From positions 1 to 64,000 of the forward strand of contig JAMOUV010000033.1 of assembly GCA_027067965.1 (NCBI GenBank): a stretch of 64,000 nt of DNA, in the 5' to 3' direction. The notes under the pieces are model-generated. The model searched no databases. It was not told the origin of the DNA and saw only the letters and a program-made list of their open reading frames with translations. The stretch is from Flavobacteriales bacterium (GTDB lineage Bacteria > Bacteroidota > Bacteroidia > Flavobacteriales > Flavobacteriaceae). This document shows positions 24,864 to 34,595 of this stretch, in pieces (the stretch's first letter is position 1; the number at the start of each line of letters is the position of its first letter). Position numbers and translations under genes: made by a program.

Positions 24864-25385
24864 ATGCGTTCGTCCAAATTTACCTTCATCCTGATAGGGC
24901 TTCTTATTTTATTGGGAGTTTATGCCTTCTATACCACTTATCAAATGAAAAAAATGTTTTGCCGAAAGAACGATTTGAACAAAGAAAATCAAATTTTGGC
25001 CGATTCTTTACACTTATTAAAAAAACAAATCGATAGTTTGCATGACGAGATTTACGATATGGGATTATTCCGCTTGAAATTCGATGCCGAAGGACTTGAT
25101 TATTTGGACGAAAACTACGGCGAACGAGCGGACTGGGAAAAATATATTACGGACAAACTAATGGAAAGCAACCTCACCAAAGGAGATAATCCATTGATAC
25201 CTCATGCAGGCATGTATGGCGACATGAAAATAAATTCCGTACGCGTGTTAAATCAAAAATGGCTTATTGTCAATTTTTCCGACGGAAAAATTTGGGGTGA
25301 AGCCCTATTCGAATACGAACCCGTTTCGAAAGACAGCATTCGATTTAAAAAAATCCGATCATTGTTATATCCTTTTTCCCCATAA
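24864..25385 (+). CDS. membrane-anchored coiled-coil protein of unknown function
   Basis: A 173-residue protein with a single N-terminal transmembrane helix (FTFILIGLLILLGVYAFYTTY), a short coiled coil (about 35-65, KNDLNKENQILADSLHLLKKQIDS) and a soluble domain with ADWEKYITDKLMESNLTKGDN, PHAGMYGDMKINSVRVLNQKWLIVNFSDGKIWGEAL. It starts 2 bases after the rel stop, so it is translationally linked to it; similar small proteins follow rel in other Bacteroidota, from memory of gene order. Topology suggests a periplasmic C-terminal domain. No function is assigned. Confidence 0.65.
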   Translation: MRSSKFTFILIGLLILLGVYAFYTTYQMKKMFCRKNDLNKENQILADSLHLLKKQIDSLHDEIYDMGLFRLKFDAEGLDYLDENYGERADWEKYITDKLMESNLTKGDNPLIPHAGMYGDMKINSVRVLNQKWLIVNFSDGKIWGEALFEYEPVSKDSIRFKKIRSLLYPFSP

Positions 25386-25418
25386 TTTTGTAAATTTTAT
25401 TTACAAAAACCTGCAGTC

Positions 25419-26903
25419 ATGAAACCTAAAAAACGTTTCATCCCGGCATTTTTTATCGGGTTGACTATTTTCTTATTTACTTCTTTTAATGTGGCAGAAC
25501 AATTTCTGAAAATCCGTTATCCGGATGCGCAAAAAAACTCTTTTAATGAAGAGCGAAATGATCTTTTGCCAAGCTGGCTCATGTCAGAAAAAATGGAAAT
25601 CAAACATTACCGTGACAAAATTTTTTATGTGTTTCCACGGCTGGGTGAAAAAGTAGAAAAGAATAATACGCTCATTATACAAACGGAAATTCCGGCCAAT
25701 CATGCCGTGATATTAAATAATGGAAAAATTATTGTACAACATCATAGAAAAATAAGTTTGTATGCCCCGGATTTATCACTTATTAAAGAAATAAACCTCG
25801 ATTTATTTCCGTCCGATTTTTCTCCCTCTTATATCATTGCCGACCCGGAAGGAAAATTTTTAATTGTAGGCAAGCCCGATCGTCGCCAGAAAACCTATAC
25901 TTTATATAAAGTGGATTTGTTGTCCAATAACATCTCACCATTAATAAATTTGGATAAATGGCATTTTCCCGGTATTGCGCCCATTAAGCGAGCCGAAAAA
26001 ATCATCAAGGAAAACCCGGAATTTGCCGCCGATTATTTTTCACTGATTTATCAATTTGAAGATTTTGAGGGAGGTTTTATTCGGGACGGAAAACTTTATA
26101 TATGGTTCAAGCCCGATTACGGCTCGTACAAAGGACGCCTTTACGTGATTTCTTTGGATAATCCTCGTATTATTTCTCAAATTAATGATTTTAATTTGCT
26201 TACCGGACTTTCATCCCGAAATTTTGTTTATACCAAAACGGCGGATGATGATGCCTCCGAATTAGATAAGGCGGTTTATGTAAACAATAAGGGAAAAGAA
26301 AAAAAATATAATTTGTCCTTTATAACCAATAATATGAAATACGGAAACAATCATATTTTCGCGATTCGCGATGAATCATTGCGGGTAATAAATTTGAAAT
26401 CAAAAGAGTCGAAAGAAGTTCTTGTGCCAAAAAATGCGGAGATATTATTTGCAACGCCTTCCGGGAATAGGGCATTTATCTACAAACCAGGTCAAGGGAC
26501 CTTCATCATGCTTTATGATGTCAGAACCGGCACGTTAACGGAATTATTATCCGGAGAAGTCAAAGGTTTTCCGCATTCTTTCACATCCACTTATGACGGA
26601 GAATCCTTTGTGTTTGTAGTGGAAAATCGATTGATGTTGGGCTATATCAATGATTTAAGTCGCCCCGTAATTTCCGTTCGTTTGCCCGACACGGTGGACG
26701 TCCGGACAATCGAATTTAGCGTAAATGCCTATGATAGGGCTTTTGTTTCCGGGCTTAAAAATTTGGAATTGAATGGCAAACCGGTTTCGAATCATTCGGA
26801 GCAAAGTCTCTCGCTTAATAAAGGAGTCAATCGGCTAACTTTTAGAGCATCTGACAGAGCGGGAAATATTACAACAATCCGGAAGCAAATATTTGCCAAG
26901 TAA
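25419..26903 (+). CDS. exported protein with beta-propeller-like body and C-terminal Ig-like domain
   Basis: A 494-residue protein with an N-terminal signal/anchor (FIPAFFIGLTIFLFTSFNVA). The central region (about 80-410) is made of repeated short beta strands with tyrosine and aspartate turns (GKIIVQHHRKISLYAPDLSL, SPSYIIADPEGKFLIVGKPDR, GKLYIWFKPDYGSYKGRLYVISL, GNRAFIYKPGQGTFIMLYDV), suggesting a beta-propeller. The last 70 residues read as an Ig/cadherin-like domain (KNLELNGKPVSN ... NKGVNRLTFRASDRAGNITTIRKQIF). It is 33 bases after the preceding gene. Surface or periplasmic binding is plausible; no family was recognised. Confidence 0.6.
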   Translation: MKPKKRFIPAFFIGLTIFLFTSFNVAEQFLKIRYPDAQKNSFNEERNDLLPSWLMSEKMEIKHYRDKIFYVFPRLGEKVEKNNTLIIQTEIPANHAVILNNGKIIVQHHRKISLYAPDLSLIKEINLDLFPSDFSPSYIIADPEGKFLIVGKPDRRQKTYTLYKVDLLSNNISPLINLDKWHFPGIAPIKRAEKIIKENPEFAADYFSLIYQFEDFEGGFIRDGKLYIWFKPDYGSYKGRLYVISLDNPRIISQINDFNLLTGLSSRNFVYTKTADDDASELDKAVYVNNKGKEKKYNLSFITNNMKYGNNHIFAIRDESLRVINLKSKESKEVLVPKNAEILFATPSGNRAFIYKPGQGTFIMLYDVRTGTLTELLSGEVKGFPHSFTSTYDGESFVFVVENRLMLGYINDLSRPVISVRLPDTVDVRTIEFSVNAYDRAFVSGLKNLELNGKPVSNHSEQSLSLNKGVNRLTFRASDRAGNITTIRKQIFAK

Positions 26904-27096
26904 AAATATTCATATTATTTCGCTTAATTTTATTCGTTCTGCTCCGGATATTTTTGCCGGAATAATAAATTTTGTTTCTACATTTATTCTTGAACAATGC
27001 ATGCTTTTGGAAAGCCGCATTAATTAATCTGAAAATTGAAAGAATTTAATCATATTAAGTCAAGTATCACATAATTTACAAATCGCTTACTTTACC

Positions 27097-27104
27097 TATA
27101 TTTG
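27097..27104 (+). promoter_or_regulatory. -7 box for the M1 peptidase
   Basis: TATATTTG 27097-27104, 19 bases before ATG 27124. The 220-base gap 26904-27123 contains this box and no gene. Confidence 0.6.
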
Positions 27105-27123
27105 AAAAAAAAGCAAGCGAATA

Positions 27124-29331
27124 ATGAAAAGGTTTTTATATTTATTCATAGGATTTATTTTTCTGCATAATGCAATAGCCCAAAACTTTGATATCAGCCA
27201 TGCGAATTTCGATCTGAAAATCGATCCTTACCGGCAATATGTCGAAGGAATTAATACTTTTGAAATGAAGATTTTACATCCGGCTGATTCCATTGTTTTT
27301 GATGCCCGGTCCAAGGTGGCAATCACGAATGTGCGGATCAATAAGCGAAAAGCCGACTTCAAGCAAAAAGAGAATAAAGCGATTATATACGGAAAATTTC
27401 GATCGAACAAAAGATACCGGATTACATTGGGCTATCATGTCACATCACCCGCTCAAGCCCTATATTTTACCGGCTGGAATAATCGTAACAAAAATCAGGT
27501 TTGGACCCAAGGACAAGGAAAAAATCATAGCCATTGGATGCCTTTTATTGATGATGTAAACGAGCGCTTTACTTGGCAAACGACCATTGAATTTCCGGCC
27601 GGTTATGAAGTGATTTCCAACGGCCGGTTAATTTCACGCGACACCCTTTCGAATGGCAGCGTCCGGCATCTGTATCAAATAGAGCGGCCGGCGGCCGGTT
27701 ATTTATTTTTCGTGGGAGTGGGGGAGTACCTAGTCGAAAAAGATACCGTTTCGGGGATTCCGCATTCAAAATATCATTATCCGGACGCACCGAAACCCGA
27801 TAAAACTTTTTACTTTTCCAATCGTATTTTCAAATTGATGCCCGAATTAATCGGCATGGCATTTCCTTGGTCGAACTACCGGGAAATTCCGCTGCGGGAT
27901 TTTATTTACGGCGGAATGGAAAATGTAACCGCTACCGTTTTTTCGGACGATTATGTGGTTAACGATACCTCATGGAACGATAAAAATCCGGTTTATATAT
28001 TGGCCCATGAGTTGGCTCATCAATGGTTTGGCGACTATGTGACCGAAACTTCGTCCCGGCATCATTGGATCCACGAAAGTTTTGCCACCTATTACGGCCG
28101 TGAAGCCGAAAAGGAAATATTCGGAAAGAATCATTATGAATTCGGTAATTATTTCGAATGGGAACAAATCGTTAAAAAATATCACGAAGGCGATACCGTA
28201 CCGCTATTCAACGGCAAAGCCACATCGCTTACCTTCTATCAGAAAGGCGCTTTTGTGCTCCGGATGATGCGTAACCGGCTCGGCCGGGAAAAATTCCGGG
28301 AAGTAATCATACATTTCTTGAAAAATCACCCTTATCAAAATGTAAGCACTTCCGATTTCAAACGAAGTTTGTACGCCGTAACCGGCGACAGTTTGAATGA
28401 TTTTTTCGAACGTTGGTTCGAAAGTGCGGAAATTCCGCACTACGAATTTGCCTTGCGGCAAGATTCGTTAATCATTCAAACCGAATCGGAAGTGCTTATT
28501 CCGGTCCGGCTATTTTACCGCAACGGAACCTACCGGGATATTAAAACCAATCATTCCGTGGCCATTCCGGATTTTGACAACTTTACTTTTTACCTTCCCG
28601 ACCCGGGGCGTCAATTTTTAGTGGAAACCCGGTGGCAATTGGATTCTTCCAAAATGTTTTATGCATTACGGGCTCCGCTTTCGGATTTGGATTTTTTCAG
28701 GGTTTTGAAGAAGATGCGTCCGGTTCCTTTAAAAGAAAAGATGCGTATTTTTATGGATATTGCCGCTTGGGATTATTATTATCCCGTTCACCGTGAAATT
28801 CTTTATCAAACCGCCGCTGCCGATGATTCCGTTCGTGCCCGTATTGGTCGGTTGATATTAAAGCACGGCGTTCAGAACCGGAAAACCGTAGCCATGTCTT
28901 TTGCTAAAGTTCCCCGCGATTTGCAGGAAGAATTCGAGGGATTATTGCATGATGCATCCTACGAAACCCGCGAGCATGCGCTTTATGCCCTGTGGAATTC
29001 ATTTCCGGAAAAAAGAAAAGTTTATCTCGACCGGACAAAAAATACTTACGGCGATCAAAGCCGGTCTTTCCGAATGCTTTGGATTATGTTGGCATTAAAT
29101 ACGCCGGAATATCTCTCCCATGAGTCGGCGCGAAAATACTTGAACGAATTGGTGGATTATGCTTCTCCCGATTGGCCCGTATCCACTCGTCTGACCGCTT
29201 TGGAATATATAGATATGCTGCGCTTAATCGACAAAAAAACGGCGGCTTACATCAAGCAAGCCGCCTCCTATTTCCATCCGGCACTCCGAAACAAAGCCCG
29301 GAAAATATCAAAGAAATATCATCTCGATTAA
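27124..29331 (+). CDS. exported M1-family metallopeptidase (aminopeptidase N-like)
   Basis: Zinc aminopeptidase of family M1, 735 residues. It has a signal peptide (MKRFLYLFIGFIFLHNAIA) with predicted cleavage before QNFD, an N-terminal beta domain, the substrate exopeptidase motif GGMEN (near residue 262), and the zinc site HELAHQWFG with H295, H299 and E318 in the HESFATYYG helix. The C-terminal half is an alpha-helical HEAT-like domain. It probably trims peptides in the periplasm or at the surface. Its 3' end overlaps the convergent OmpP1-type gene by 4 bases. Confidence 0.9.
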   Translation: MKRFLYLFIGFIFLHNAIAQNFDISHANFDLKIDPYRQYVEGINTFEMKILHPADSIVFDARSKVAITNVRINKRKADFKQKENKAIIYGKFRSNKRYRITLGYHVTSPAQALYFTGWNNRNKNQVWTQGQGKNHSHWMPFIDDVNERFTWQTTIEFPAGYEVISNGRLISRDTLSNGSVRHLYQIERPAAGYLFFVGVGEYLVEKDTVSGIPHSKYHYPDAPKPDKTFYFSNRIFKLMPELIGMAFPWSNYREIPLRDFIYGGMENVTATVFSDDYVVNDTSWNDKNPVYILAHELAHQWFGDYVTETSSRHHWIHESFATYYGREAEKEIFGKNHYEFGNYFEWEQIVKKYHEGDTVPLFNGKATSLTFYQKGAFVLRMMRNRLGREKFREVIIHFLKNHPYQNVSTSDFKRSLYAVTGDSLNDFFERWFESAEIPHYEFALRQDSLIIQTESEVLIPVRLFYRNGTYRDIKTNHSVAIPDFDNFTFYLPDPGRQFLVETRWQLDSSKMFYALRAPLSDLDFFRVLKKMRPVPLKEKMRIFMDIAAWDYYYPVHREILYQTAAADDSVRARIGRLILKHGVQNRKTVAMSFAKVPRDLQEEFEGLLHDASYETREHALYALWNSFPEKRKVYLDRTKNTYGDQSRSFRMLWIMLALNTPEYLSHESARKYLNELVDYASPDWPVSTRLTALEYIDMLRLIDKKTAAYIKQAASYFHPALRNKARKISKKYHLD

Positions 29332-30905
29332 AAATTAAACCGCAGCGTCAAAGAATGCGTATTCGAGACAGTGTTTATATCATATTTTTGAGTTAGTCCG
29401 ACCGGAAACAGTTGCTCGGTATAAGATTGATTTGAATATCTAATACCATAATCTAATTCGAAATTGCCGAAATCATATCCGATTCCGAATCCGTAACCGG
29501 TAGTTTTTGCAGCGGCAGTTTGCTTGAAAGGAGAGGTTTTCATAAAATACCCCGCCCGAACGGACCATTCTTGTAACTTCAATTCGCCGCCAATATTAAA
29601 ATGATGCGATACGGTAAATGTTTGGTTAATCTCATCATTGAGATATTCATAATATTTATTGGATTCCGGATCACCGTTTATGGAAGAAAATCTCGTCATA
29701 CTCCAATTTTTTTGACCGTAATTCAAAGCAAGGAATCCTATTTTTCCTACTACATAAGATAAGCCGATTTGCCAACTTCCCGGTGAAATGTATTTGTATG
29801 ATTCATACACATTCAAGGTTCCGGGAAAGAATTCGAATGTATTTACTTCGGCCGTGTTACCGTCGCCGTCCAAATCGTCCACATCCAAAGCGGTGGTTTT
29901 TATGCCTTCTTGTGTGCTTTCTTCGATTTCCCACCATACGGGTGTATGATAAGCCAAAGAAATTTTAAGATTTTTATCGATTTGATACATCATGCCGAAT
30001 TTCATTTGAAAACCTTCTGCTTCTGTCATTAATTTATTGTAGTAATTAACGGATTGTAATATGGAATGCGTGTCGTAACCCGATTCTGCAAAGTCATTTT
30101 CACGGCTATAATTCAATGTTTTTAATGTCATACTCACTCCCAAAGATAGTTTTTTGTCCATTTGAGCGGCAAAGAATATATCGGTTGAATATTTTTTTCC
30201 CTGGGTTTCTTGGGTTAATTTATGATATAAAGGAGAGGAATAAAGGGCATTGCTTACATAGACGGTATTCAAACTGTCAAATGAAAGCGGGTCGATTACA
30301 TAGGCCTGATAAGCCAAAAAGGCGTGTTGGGCATAGGAACCGTAACTGCTTCCCAACCAATCGTAAACACTTTCCATGCTCTCGCCTTCATAAATATTCA
30401 AATCACCGGTAGGGACACCTTCGGCTTGTGCAACAAAATAATCGGCAACGGATTGCATAGCACCCGATTCACCTTTCATTCTGATGCCGTTGTGATAATC
30501 ATATTCTTTGTTTCCGGTAATACCGAATACAATTTTATTCCATTTGTTTTTTTTGGAAACAAACGGAAATACCATTCCCCATTGATTGGTAAAGAATGGA
30601 CGATAATAAAAACTTTTAACGGAATAAAATTCCGATTGATTATTGTAAACCGTGGAGTTATTCCTACCGAAAAATCCCGGCGACCAACTAATTCGATTGG
30701 ATACAAAAGCCGTGGCTCCTGCTGGATTTGCTGCTACGGCCGACAAGTCCGCTCCAATGGCTGAAATGGTACCGACTGTTCCCAAATATCTGGCCGTTCC
30801 GTTTAATTCACTACGGTTGTAATGAAACACATCGTTCATATTTTGTGCATTCAGTCCTAGAAAAACGAATGCAAAAAAGGATACGAGTATATGATTTATT
30901 CGCAT
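29328..30905 (-). CDS. OmpP1/FadL-family outer-membrane transport protein
   Basis: A 525-residue outer-membrane beta-barrel with a signal peptide (MRINHILVSFFAFVFLGLNA). After it comes the N-terminal hatch region with YNRSELNGTARYLGTVGTIS and AIGADLSAVAANPAGATAF, typical of OmpP1/FadL (the NPAGxA motif). Strands follow to a C-terminal SLTLRFNF ending in phenylalanine. A DLDGDGNTAEVN calcium-type loop is present mid-sequence. Members import hydrophobic compounds, often annotated as hemin or fatty-acid porins in Bacteroidota; the substrate here is unknown. It shares an operon with the upstream lipoprotein gene, 31 bases away. Confidence 0.85.
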   Translation of the reverse strand: MRINHILVSFFAFVFLGLNAQNMNDVFHYNRSELNGTARYLGTVGTISAIGADLSAVAANPAGATAFVSNRISWSPGFFGRNNSTVYNNQSEFYSVKSFYYRPFFTNQWGMVFPFVSKKNKWNKIVFGITGNKEYDYHNGIRMKGESGAMQSVADYFVAQAEGVPTGDLNIYEGESMESVYDWLGSSYGSYAQHAFLAYQAYVIDPLSFDSLNTVYVSNALYSSPLYHKLTQETQGKKYSTDIFFAAQMDKKLSLGVSMTLKTLNYSRENDFAESGYDTHSILQSVNYYNKLMTEAEGFQMKFGMMYQIDKNLKISLAYHTPVWWEIEESTQEGIKTTALDVDDLDGDGNTAEVNTFEFFPGTLNVYESYKYISPGSWQIGLSYVVGKIGFLALNYGQKNWSMTRFSSINGDPESNKYYEYLNDEINQTFTVSHHFNIGGELKLQEWSVRAGYFMKTSPFKQTAAAKTTGYGFGIGYDFGNFELDYGIRYSNQSYTEQLFPVGLTQKYDINTVSNTHSLTLRFNF

Positions 30906-30936
30906 AAGATATTATTTTAATGTTAAATGATAATTT

Positions 30937-32313
30937 TTATCTTCTTCCTCTTGATCCCGAAGAACTTCTACCGCCAAATCCACTTGAACGTCCGCTACTG
31001 CTGCTTCGACCCGAACCGAAAGATGACGTACGTCCGCTTCGGGATGATGTGCCGAATGAAGAACGGGACGAACGGCTTCTTCCGTAATGATGCGAAGAAT
31101 TACTCCTGCTTGAAGAAGAGGCACGCGAATGTCGTTGGCTTCTCCTGGAATTTATGATACGGGATGTGTGACTTCTCGATGATGACCTTCTGATTTTTCT
31201 GGAATGTCTGGGTGTATAAGAAGCCGGATTGCGGTAATTTCCTCGTGATGTTCGGACAGGATTATCGCGATGAGAGCGATTTATAGGCGTTCGATGATCG
31301 GTTGGTTGATGCCGATTGGTACGGGTAGAATGATTTCTGCCGGATCTTTTGGTTCCTCCTCTGGAATTTCTAATATGACGATCACCGGAAGTTGTTCTGA
31401 TACGGTCATGATCTCTTCGATCGTTTATTCTGATTCCTTCGCGAGATGTTCTTCCGCGACCGTTTCGAGTTCCTCTGATATTTTGGCGAACACCGTTATG
31501 GCGGTTATTCCCTTGACGACCGTTTTCAATAGAGCGGGTATGTCTGCCGGTATTCGAAAGTCCGTTTCGGGGATTTCTTAAATTTCGCAAGGTGCTTAAT
31601 CTGGCCACTCGTCCGATTCGACCGGTGGATGAGGTGTTATATCCGCTAGGGATTCTTCCTCTCGGTCCTCTCACCGTGGCGGTTCTTACATGGCCGTAAT
31701 ATCCGCCGGGATAACCGTTGTTGTATAAATAATATGGATAACCGGGATAATAATAAGGATCACCGTAATAATTATAGAAATTATAAGTATAAAAGCCCGT
31801 GTATCCCCAACTCCAATACGGCGAATACCATGAATCATAACACCAAGGATCATAAGGCCCGTAATAATAACTTACGTAAACGAAGGAAGGATGATGAAAT
31901 CTCCAATACCATCGCGGTCTATACCAATACCAAAAATTATCGTAGTGAATGTATACATGCACGTCGTCGTCATCATCATCGTAATAATATTTATTGACTA
32001 CCAATTCATCCGGGTCGTCAGTGATGTAATAATTATTGTAAGTGATGTTTTGTTTGTCTTGATAATTTTCTTCCGCTTGCAAAGAATCGGATGAAGTCTC
32101 ATAAGATTCGTCATAGTTCTGCTTATCGTTTTTCTGAAAAGCATACTTGCGTTCCGTTTTAACCTTGTGTTTCGGTTGAACCACTTCGGTATAATATTCT
32201 TCGTCCGAATAATATACTCCGTCGTCAACCGATGCATTGCGATAACTGTCGCATGAAGAAATGCTAATCAAGAGTATCGCACTTATAAGCGTATAAAATA
32301 GTTTGTTTTTCAT
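30937..32313 (-). CDS. lipoprotein with Tyr-rich middle and Arg/Ser-rich C-terminus
   Basis: A 458-residue predicted lipoprotein. ATG 32313 gives MKNKLFYTLISAILLISISSC, a lipobox with the lipidated cysteine at 21; an upstream in-frame start would lengthen the leader. The body has three blocks: an acidic part (to about 120) ending in a run of six aspartates, an aromatic block (about 130-215) made mostly of Tyr, Trp, Phe, Pro and Gly, and a strongly basic, Arg/Ser/Gly/Asn-rich tail (about 230-458). Similar tyrosine-rich exported proteins exist in flavobacteria, sometimes labelled vitellogenin II precursor, with no known function. It precedes the OmpP1-type gene in an operon. Confidence 0.75.
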   Translation of the reverse strand: MKNKLFYTLISAILLISISSCDSYRNASVDDGVYYSDEEYYTEVVQPKHKVKTERKYAFQKNDKQNYDESYETSSDSLQAEENYQDKQNITYNNYYITDDPDELVVNKYYYDDDDDDVHVYIHYDNFWYWYRPRWYWRFHHPSFVYVSYYYGPYDPWCYDSWYSPYWSWGYTGFYTYNFYNYYGDPYYYPGYPYYLYNNGYPGGYYGHVRTATVRGPRGRIPSGYNTSSTGRIGRVARLSTLRNLRNPRNGLSNTGRHTRSIENGRQGNNRHNGVRQNIRGTRNGRGRTSREGIRINDRRDHDRIRTTSGDRHIRNSRGGTKRSGRNHSTRTNRHQPTDHRTPINRSHRDNPVRTSRGNYRNPASYTPRHSRKIRRSSSRSHTSRIINSRRSQRHSRASSSSRSNSSHHYGRSRSSRSSFGTSSRSGRTSSFGSGRSSSSGRSSGFGGRSSSGSRGRR

Positions 32314-32391
32314 CGGGATGGTTTTGAAGGTTTCAATTTTAATGTTTAGTTTTGCTGTCAATATGTTTCAATCAATAATTATACCAAAGTT

Positions 32392-33870
32392 ATGCCAAAG
32401 AACTTAACGAAACGTGCTGAAGATTACTCGAAATGGTACAATGAAATCGTTCTGCGAGCCGGATTAGCCGAAAATTCGGGCGTGCGCGGCATGATGGTGA
32501 TTAAGCCCTACGGATTTGCCATTTGGGAAAAAATTCAAGCCCAATTAGATAAAATGTTTAAGGAAACCGGTCATCAAAATGCCTATTTCCCCTTATTAAT
32601 ACCCAAAAGTTATTTCGCCAAAGAAGCCCAGCATGTCGAGGGTTTTGCCAAGGAAGCGGCGGTGGTAACTCATTATCGCTTGCGTACCACACCTGACGGA
32701 AAAGGTATTGAAGTGGACCCGGATGCCAAACTGGAAGAGGAATTGATTATCCGGCCTACTTCCGAAACCATTATTTGGGATACTTACCGCCGTTGGATTC
32801 AGTCCTATCGCGACTTGCCTTTGCTCATTAATCAATGGGCCAATGTGATGCGATGGGAAATGCGAACCCGCCTATTTCTTCGCACGGCCGAATTTCTATG
32901 GCAAGAAGGTCATACGGCTCATGAAACCAAAGAAGAAGCCATTGAAGAAGCCGAAAAAATCTTGGATATATATGCTGAATTTGCCCGCGATTATATGGCC
33001 ATGCCGGTAATTAAAGGAGTCAAAACCCCTTCCGAACGCTTTGCAGGTGCCGAAGAAACTTATACCATCGAAGCGCTCATGCAAGACGGAAAGGCATTGC
33101 AATCGGGGACTTCACATTTTCTGGGTCAAAATTTTGCCAAGGCATTCGATGTGAAATATTTATCGCGCCAAGGAAAATTGGAATATGTATGGGCTACTTC
33201 CTGGGGCGTTTCGACAAGACTCATGGGCGCCTTGATCATGACCCATTCCGACGATTACGGTTTGGTTTTGCCTCCCAAATTGGCTCCTATTCAGGTGGTG
33301 GTTATTCCTATTTTTAGGAAAAAGGAACAATTGGAACTTATCGATAAGAAAGTAAAAGAACTCACCGACGCGTTGAAGCAAAAAGGCATTAGCGTTAAAT
33401 ATGATAACAGTGATAATTATAAACCCGGATGGAAATTCAACGAATACGAACTCAAAGGAGTGCCCGTAAGAATTGCCATCGGGCCGCGTGACTTGGAAAA
33501 CAATACGGCCGAAGTGGCCCGGCGCGATACTTTAACCAAAGAAATTGTGTCGATGGATAATTTACCCGCTTATGTGGAAAATCTATTGTCTGAAATTCAA
33601 GATAACCTGTATAATCGCGCGCTGAAGTATCGCGACGCACATATTACTAAGGCCGATACTTTCGATGAATTTAAAGAAATCTTGGAAAATAAAGGCGGTT
33701 TTGTATTGGCCCATTGGGACGGCACGCCCGAAACCGAAGAAAAAATAAAAGAACTTACCAAAGCTACCATCCGGTGCATTCCCTTGGATATGGACACTAC
33801 CGAAGAAGGCGTCGATCCGTTGAGCGGCAAACCTTCCAAGCGGCGCGTGCTTTATGCCAAGGCATATTAA
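32392..33870 (+). CDS. proS: prolyl-tRNA synthetase, eukaryote/archaeal-like type
   Basis: Class II synthetase charging tRNA-Pro. At 492 residues, without the bacterial editing insertion and with a C-terminal extension ending in VLYAKAY, it belongs to the ProS type 3 (eukaryote-like) class common in Bacteroidota. Motifs: [57 protein letters not shown] (motif 2 start), [65 protein letters not shown], and the anticodon domain beginning QVVVIPIF. It is divergent from the lipoprotein gene; no strong -7 box was found in the 78-base gap. Confidence 0.95.
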   Translation: MPKNLTKRAEDYSKWYNEIVLRAGLAENSGVRGMMVIKPYGFAIWEKIQAQLDKMFKETGHQNAYFPLLIPKSYFAKEAQHVEGFAKEAAVVTHYRLRTTPDGKGIEVDPDAKLEEELIIRPTSETIIWDTYRRWIQSYRDLPLLINQWANVMRWEMRTRLFLRTAEFLWQEGHTAHETKEEAIEEAEKILDIYAEFARDYMAMPVIKGVKTPSERFAGAEETYTIEALMQDGKALQSGTSHFLGQNFAKAFDVKYLSRQGKLEYVWATSWGVSTRLMGALIMTHSDDYGLVLPPKLAPIQVVVIPIFRKKEQLELIDKKVKELTDALKQKGISVKYDNSDNYKPGWKFNEYELKGVPVRIAIGPRDLENNTAEVARRDTLTKEIVSMDNLPAYVENLLSEIQDNLYNRALKYRDAHITKADTFDEFKEILENKGGFVLAHWDGTPETEEKIKELTKATIRCIPLDMDTTEEGVDPLSGKPSKRRVLYAKAY

Positions 33871-34051
33871 AGGAACTACTCTCATGTAACCGTTCTCTAT
33901 ATCCGGATGATTTATTCTTCCCGGAAAGTTTTCTTTTACCGCATTTTTTTTGGAAAATTTTTATTCACATGAATGAATAACAAAAATTGCCCATGCAACC
34001 TATTGATTATAAGAAGTTTACATATCTAAAATCGAGTTTTCAACAATTTGA

Positions 34052-34076
34052 TGGTAAAAAATGGTAAAAAACGGGA
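34052..34076 (+). promoter_or_regulatory. putative MraZ operator upstream of mraZ
   Basis: TGGTA at 34052-34056, TGGTA at 34062-34066 and CGGGA at 34072-34076: three similar 5-mers at exactly 10-base intervals. The first two, with their A-rich spacers, form a perfect tandem. MraZ of other bacteria binds three TGGGN-type repeats spaced by 5 bases, so this fits an autoregulatory operator. It lies just upstream of the mraZ -7 box, over the -33 region. There is no gene in 33871-34121. Confidence 0.6.
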
Positions 34077-34084
34077 TTATTTTA

Positions 34085-34092
34085 TATCTTTG
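34085..34092 (+). promoter_or_regulatory. -7 box for the dcw operon
   Basis: TATCTTTG 34085-34092, 29 bases upstream of the mraZ GTG start, directly downstream of the 10-bp-periodic repeats. Confidence 0.65.
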
Positions 34093-34121
34093 GATGTAAT
34101 AAAACACGCAATCCCCGGCTT

Positions 34122-34595
34122 GTGAAAATTTTAATCGGCACATATTATTCCAAATTGGACGGTCACGGTCGTGTACTGTTACCCAAAGGTTTGCGAGAGC
34201 AACTCAAGGATATGGAACACGAAGGATTTGTGCTTCGCCGGGCTACCTTCTTCGATAATCTGGAATTGCATCCCCGAAAAGAATGGGAACGCTGGATGAA
34301 AAAATTGCTTAAAGTAAATAAAACTTCGCGAAAAAAAGTACAACTCATTTCATTGATCAATGCCGGGGCGCGCTTAGTCCATTTGGATAGTCACGGCCGA
34401 TTGCAAATTCCCAAGGACCTGATCAAATTGATGGGACTGAAAAAAGAAGTAGTTATTGCCTCGGAAGGCAATATTCTGCAAATATGGGACAAGGACCGGT
34501 ACGAGCGTTTCTGGGAAGAACACAGAGAAAGTTTCCCTGATTTGATGGAAGAACTTTTAGACCACACGGATTTTGACGATGATGACGACGAATAA
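34122..34595 (+). CDS. mraZ: transcriptional regulator MraZ
   Basis: First gene of the dcw cluster, a DNA-binding protein that represses its own cluster in E. coli. The 157-residue protein has two AbrB-like halves: YYSKLDGHGRVLLPKGLREQL near the start and ARLVHLDSHGRLQIPKDLIKLMGL in the second half, with the paired D-x-x-G-R-x-x-x-P motif. The start is GTG 34122 (MKILIGTYYSKLD). The C-terminus is acidic (DHTDFDDDDDE). The protein overlaps rsmH by 14-17 bases. Candidate binding repeats lie at 34052-34076. Confidence 0.93.
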   Translation: MKILIGTYYSKLDGHGRVLLPKGLREQLKDMEHEGFVLRRATFFDNLELHPRKEWERWMKKLLKVNKTSRKKVQLISLINAGARLVHLDSHGRLQIPKDLIKLMGLKKEVVIASEGNILQIWDKDRYERFWEEHRESFPDLMEELLDHTDFDDDDDE

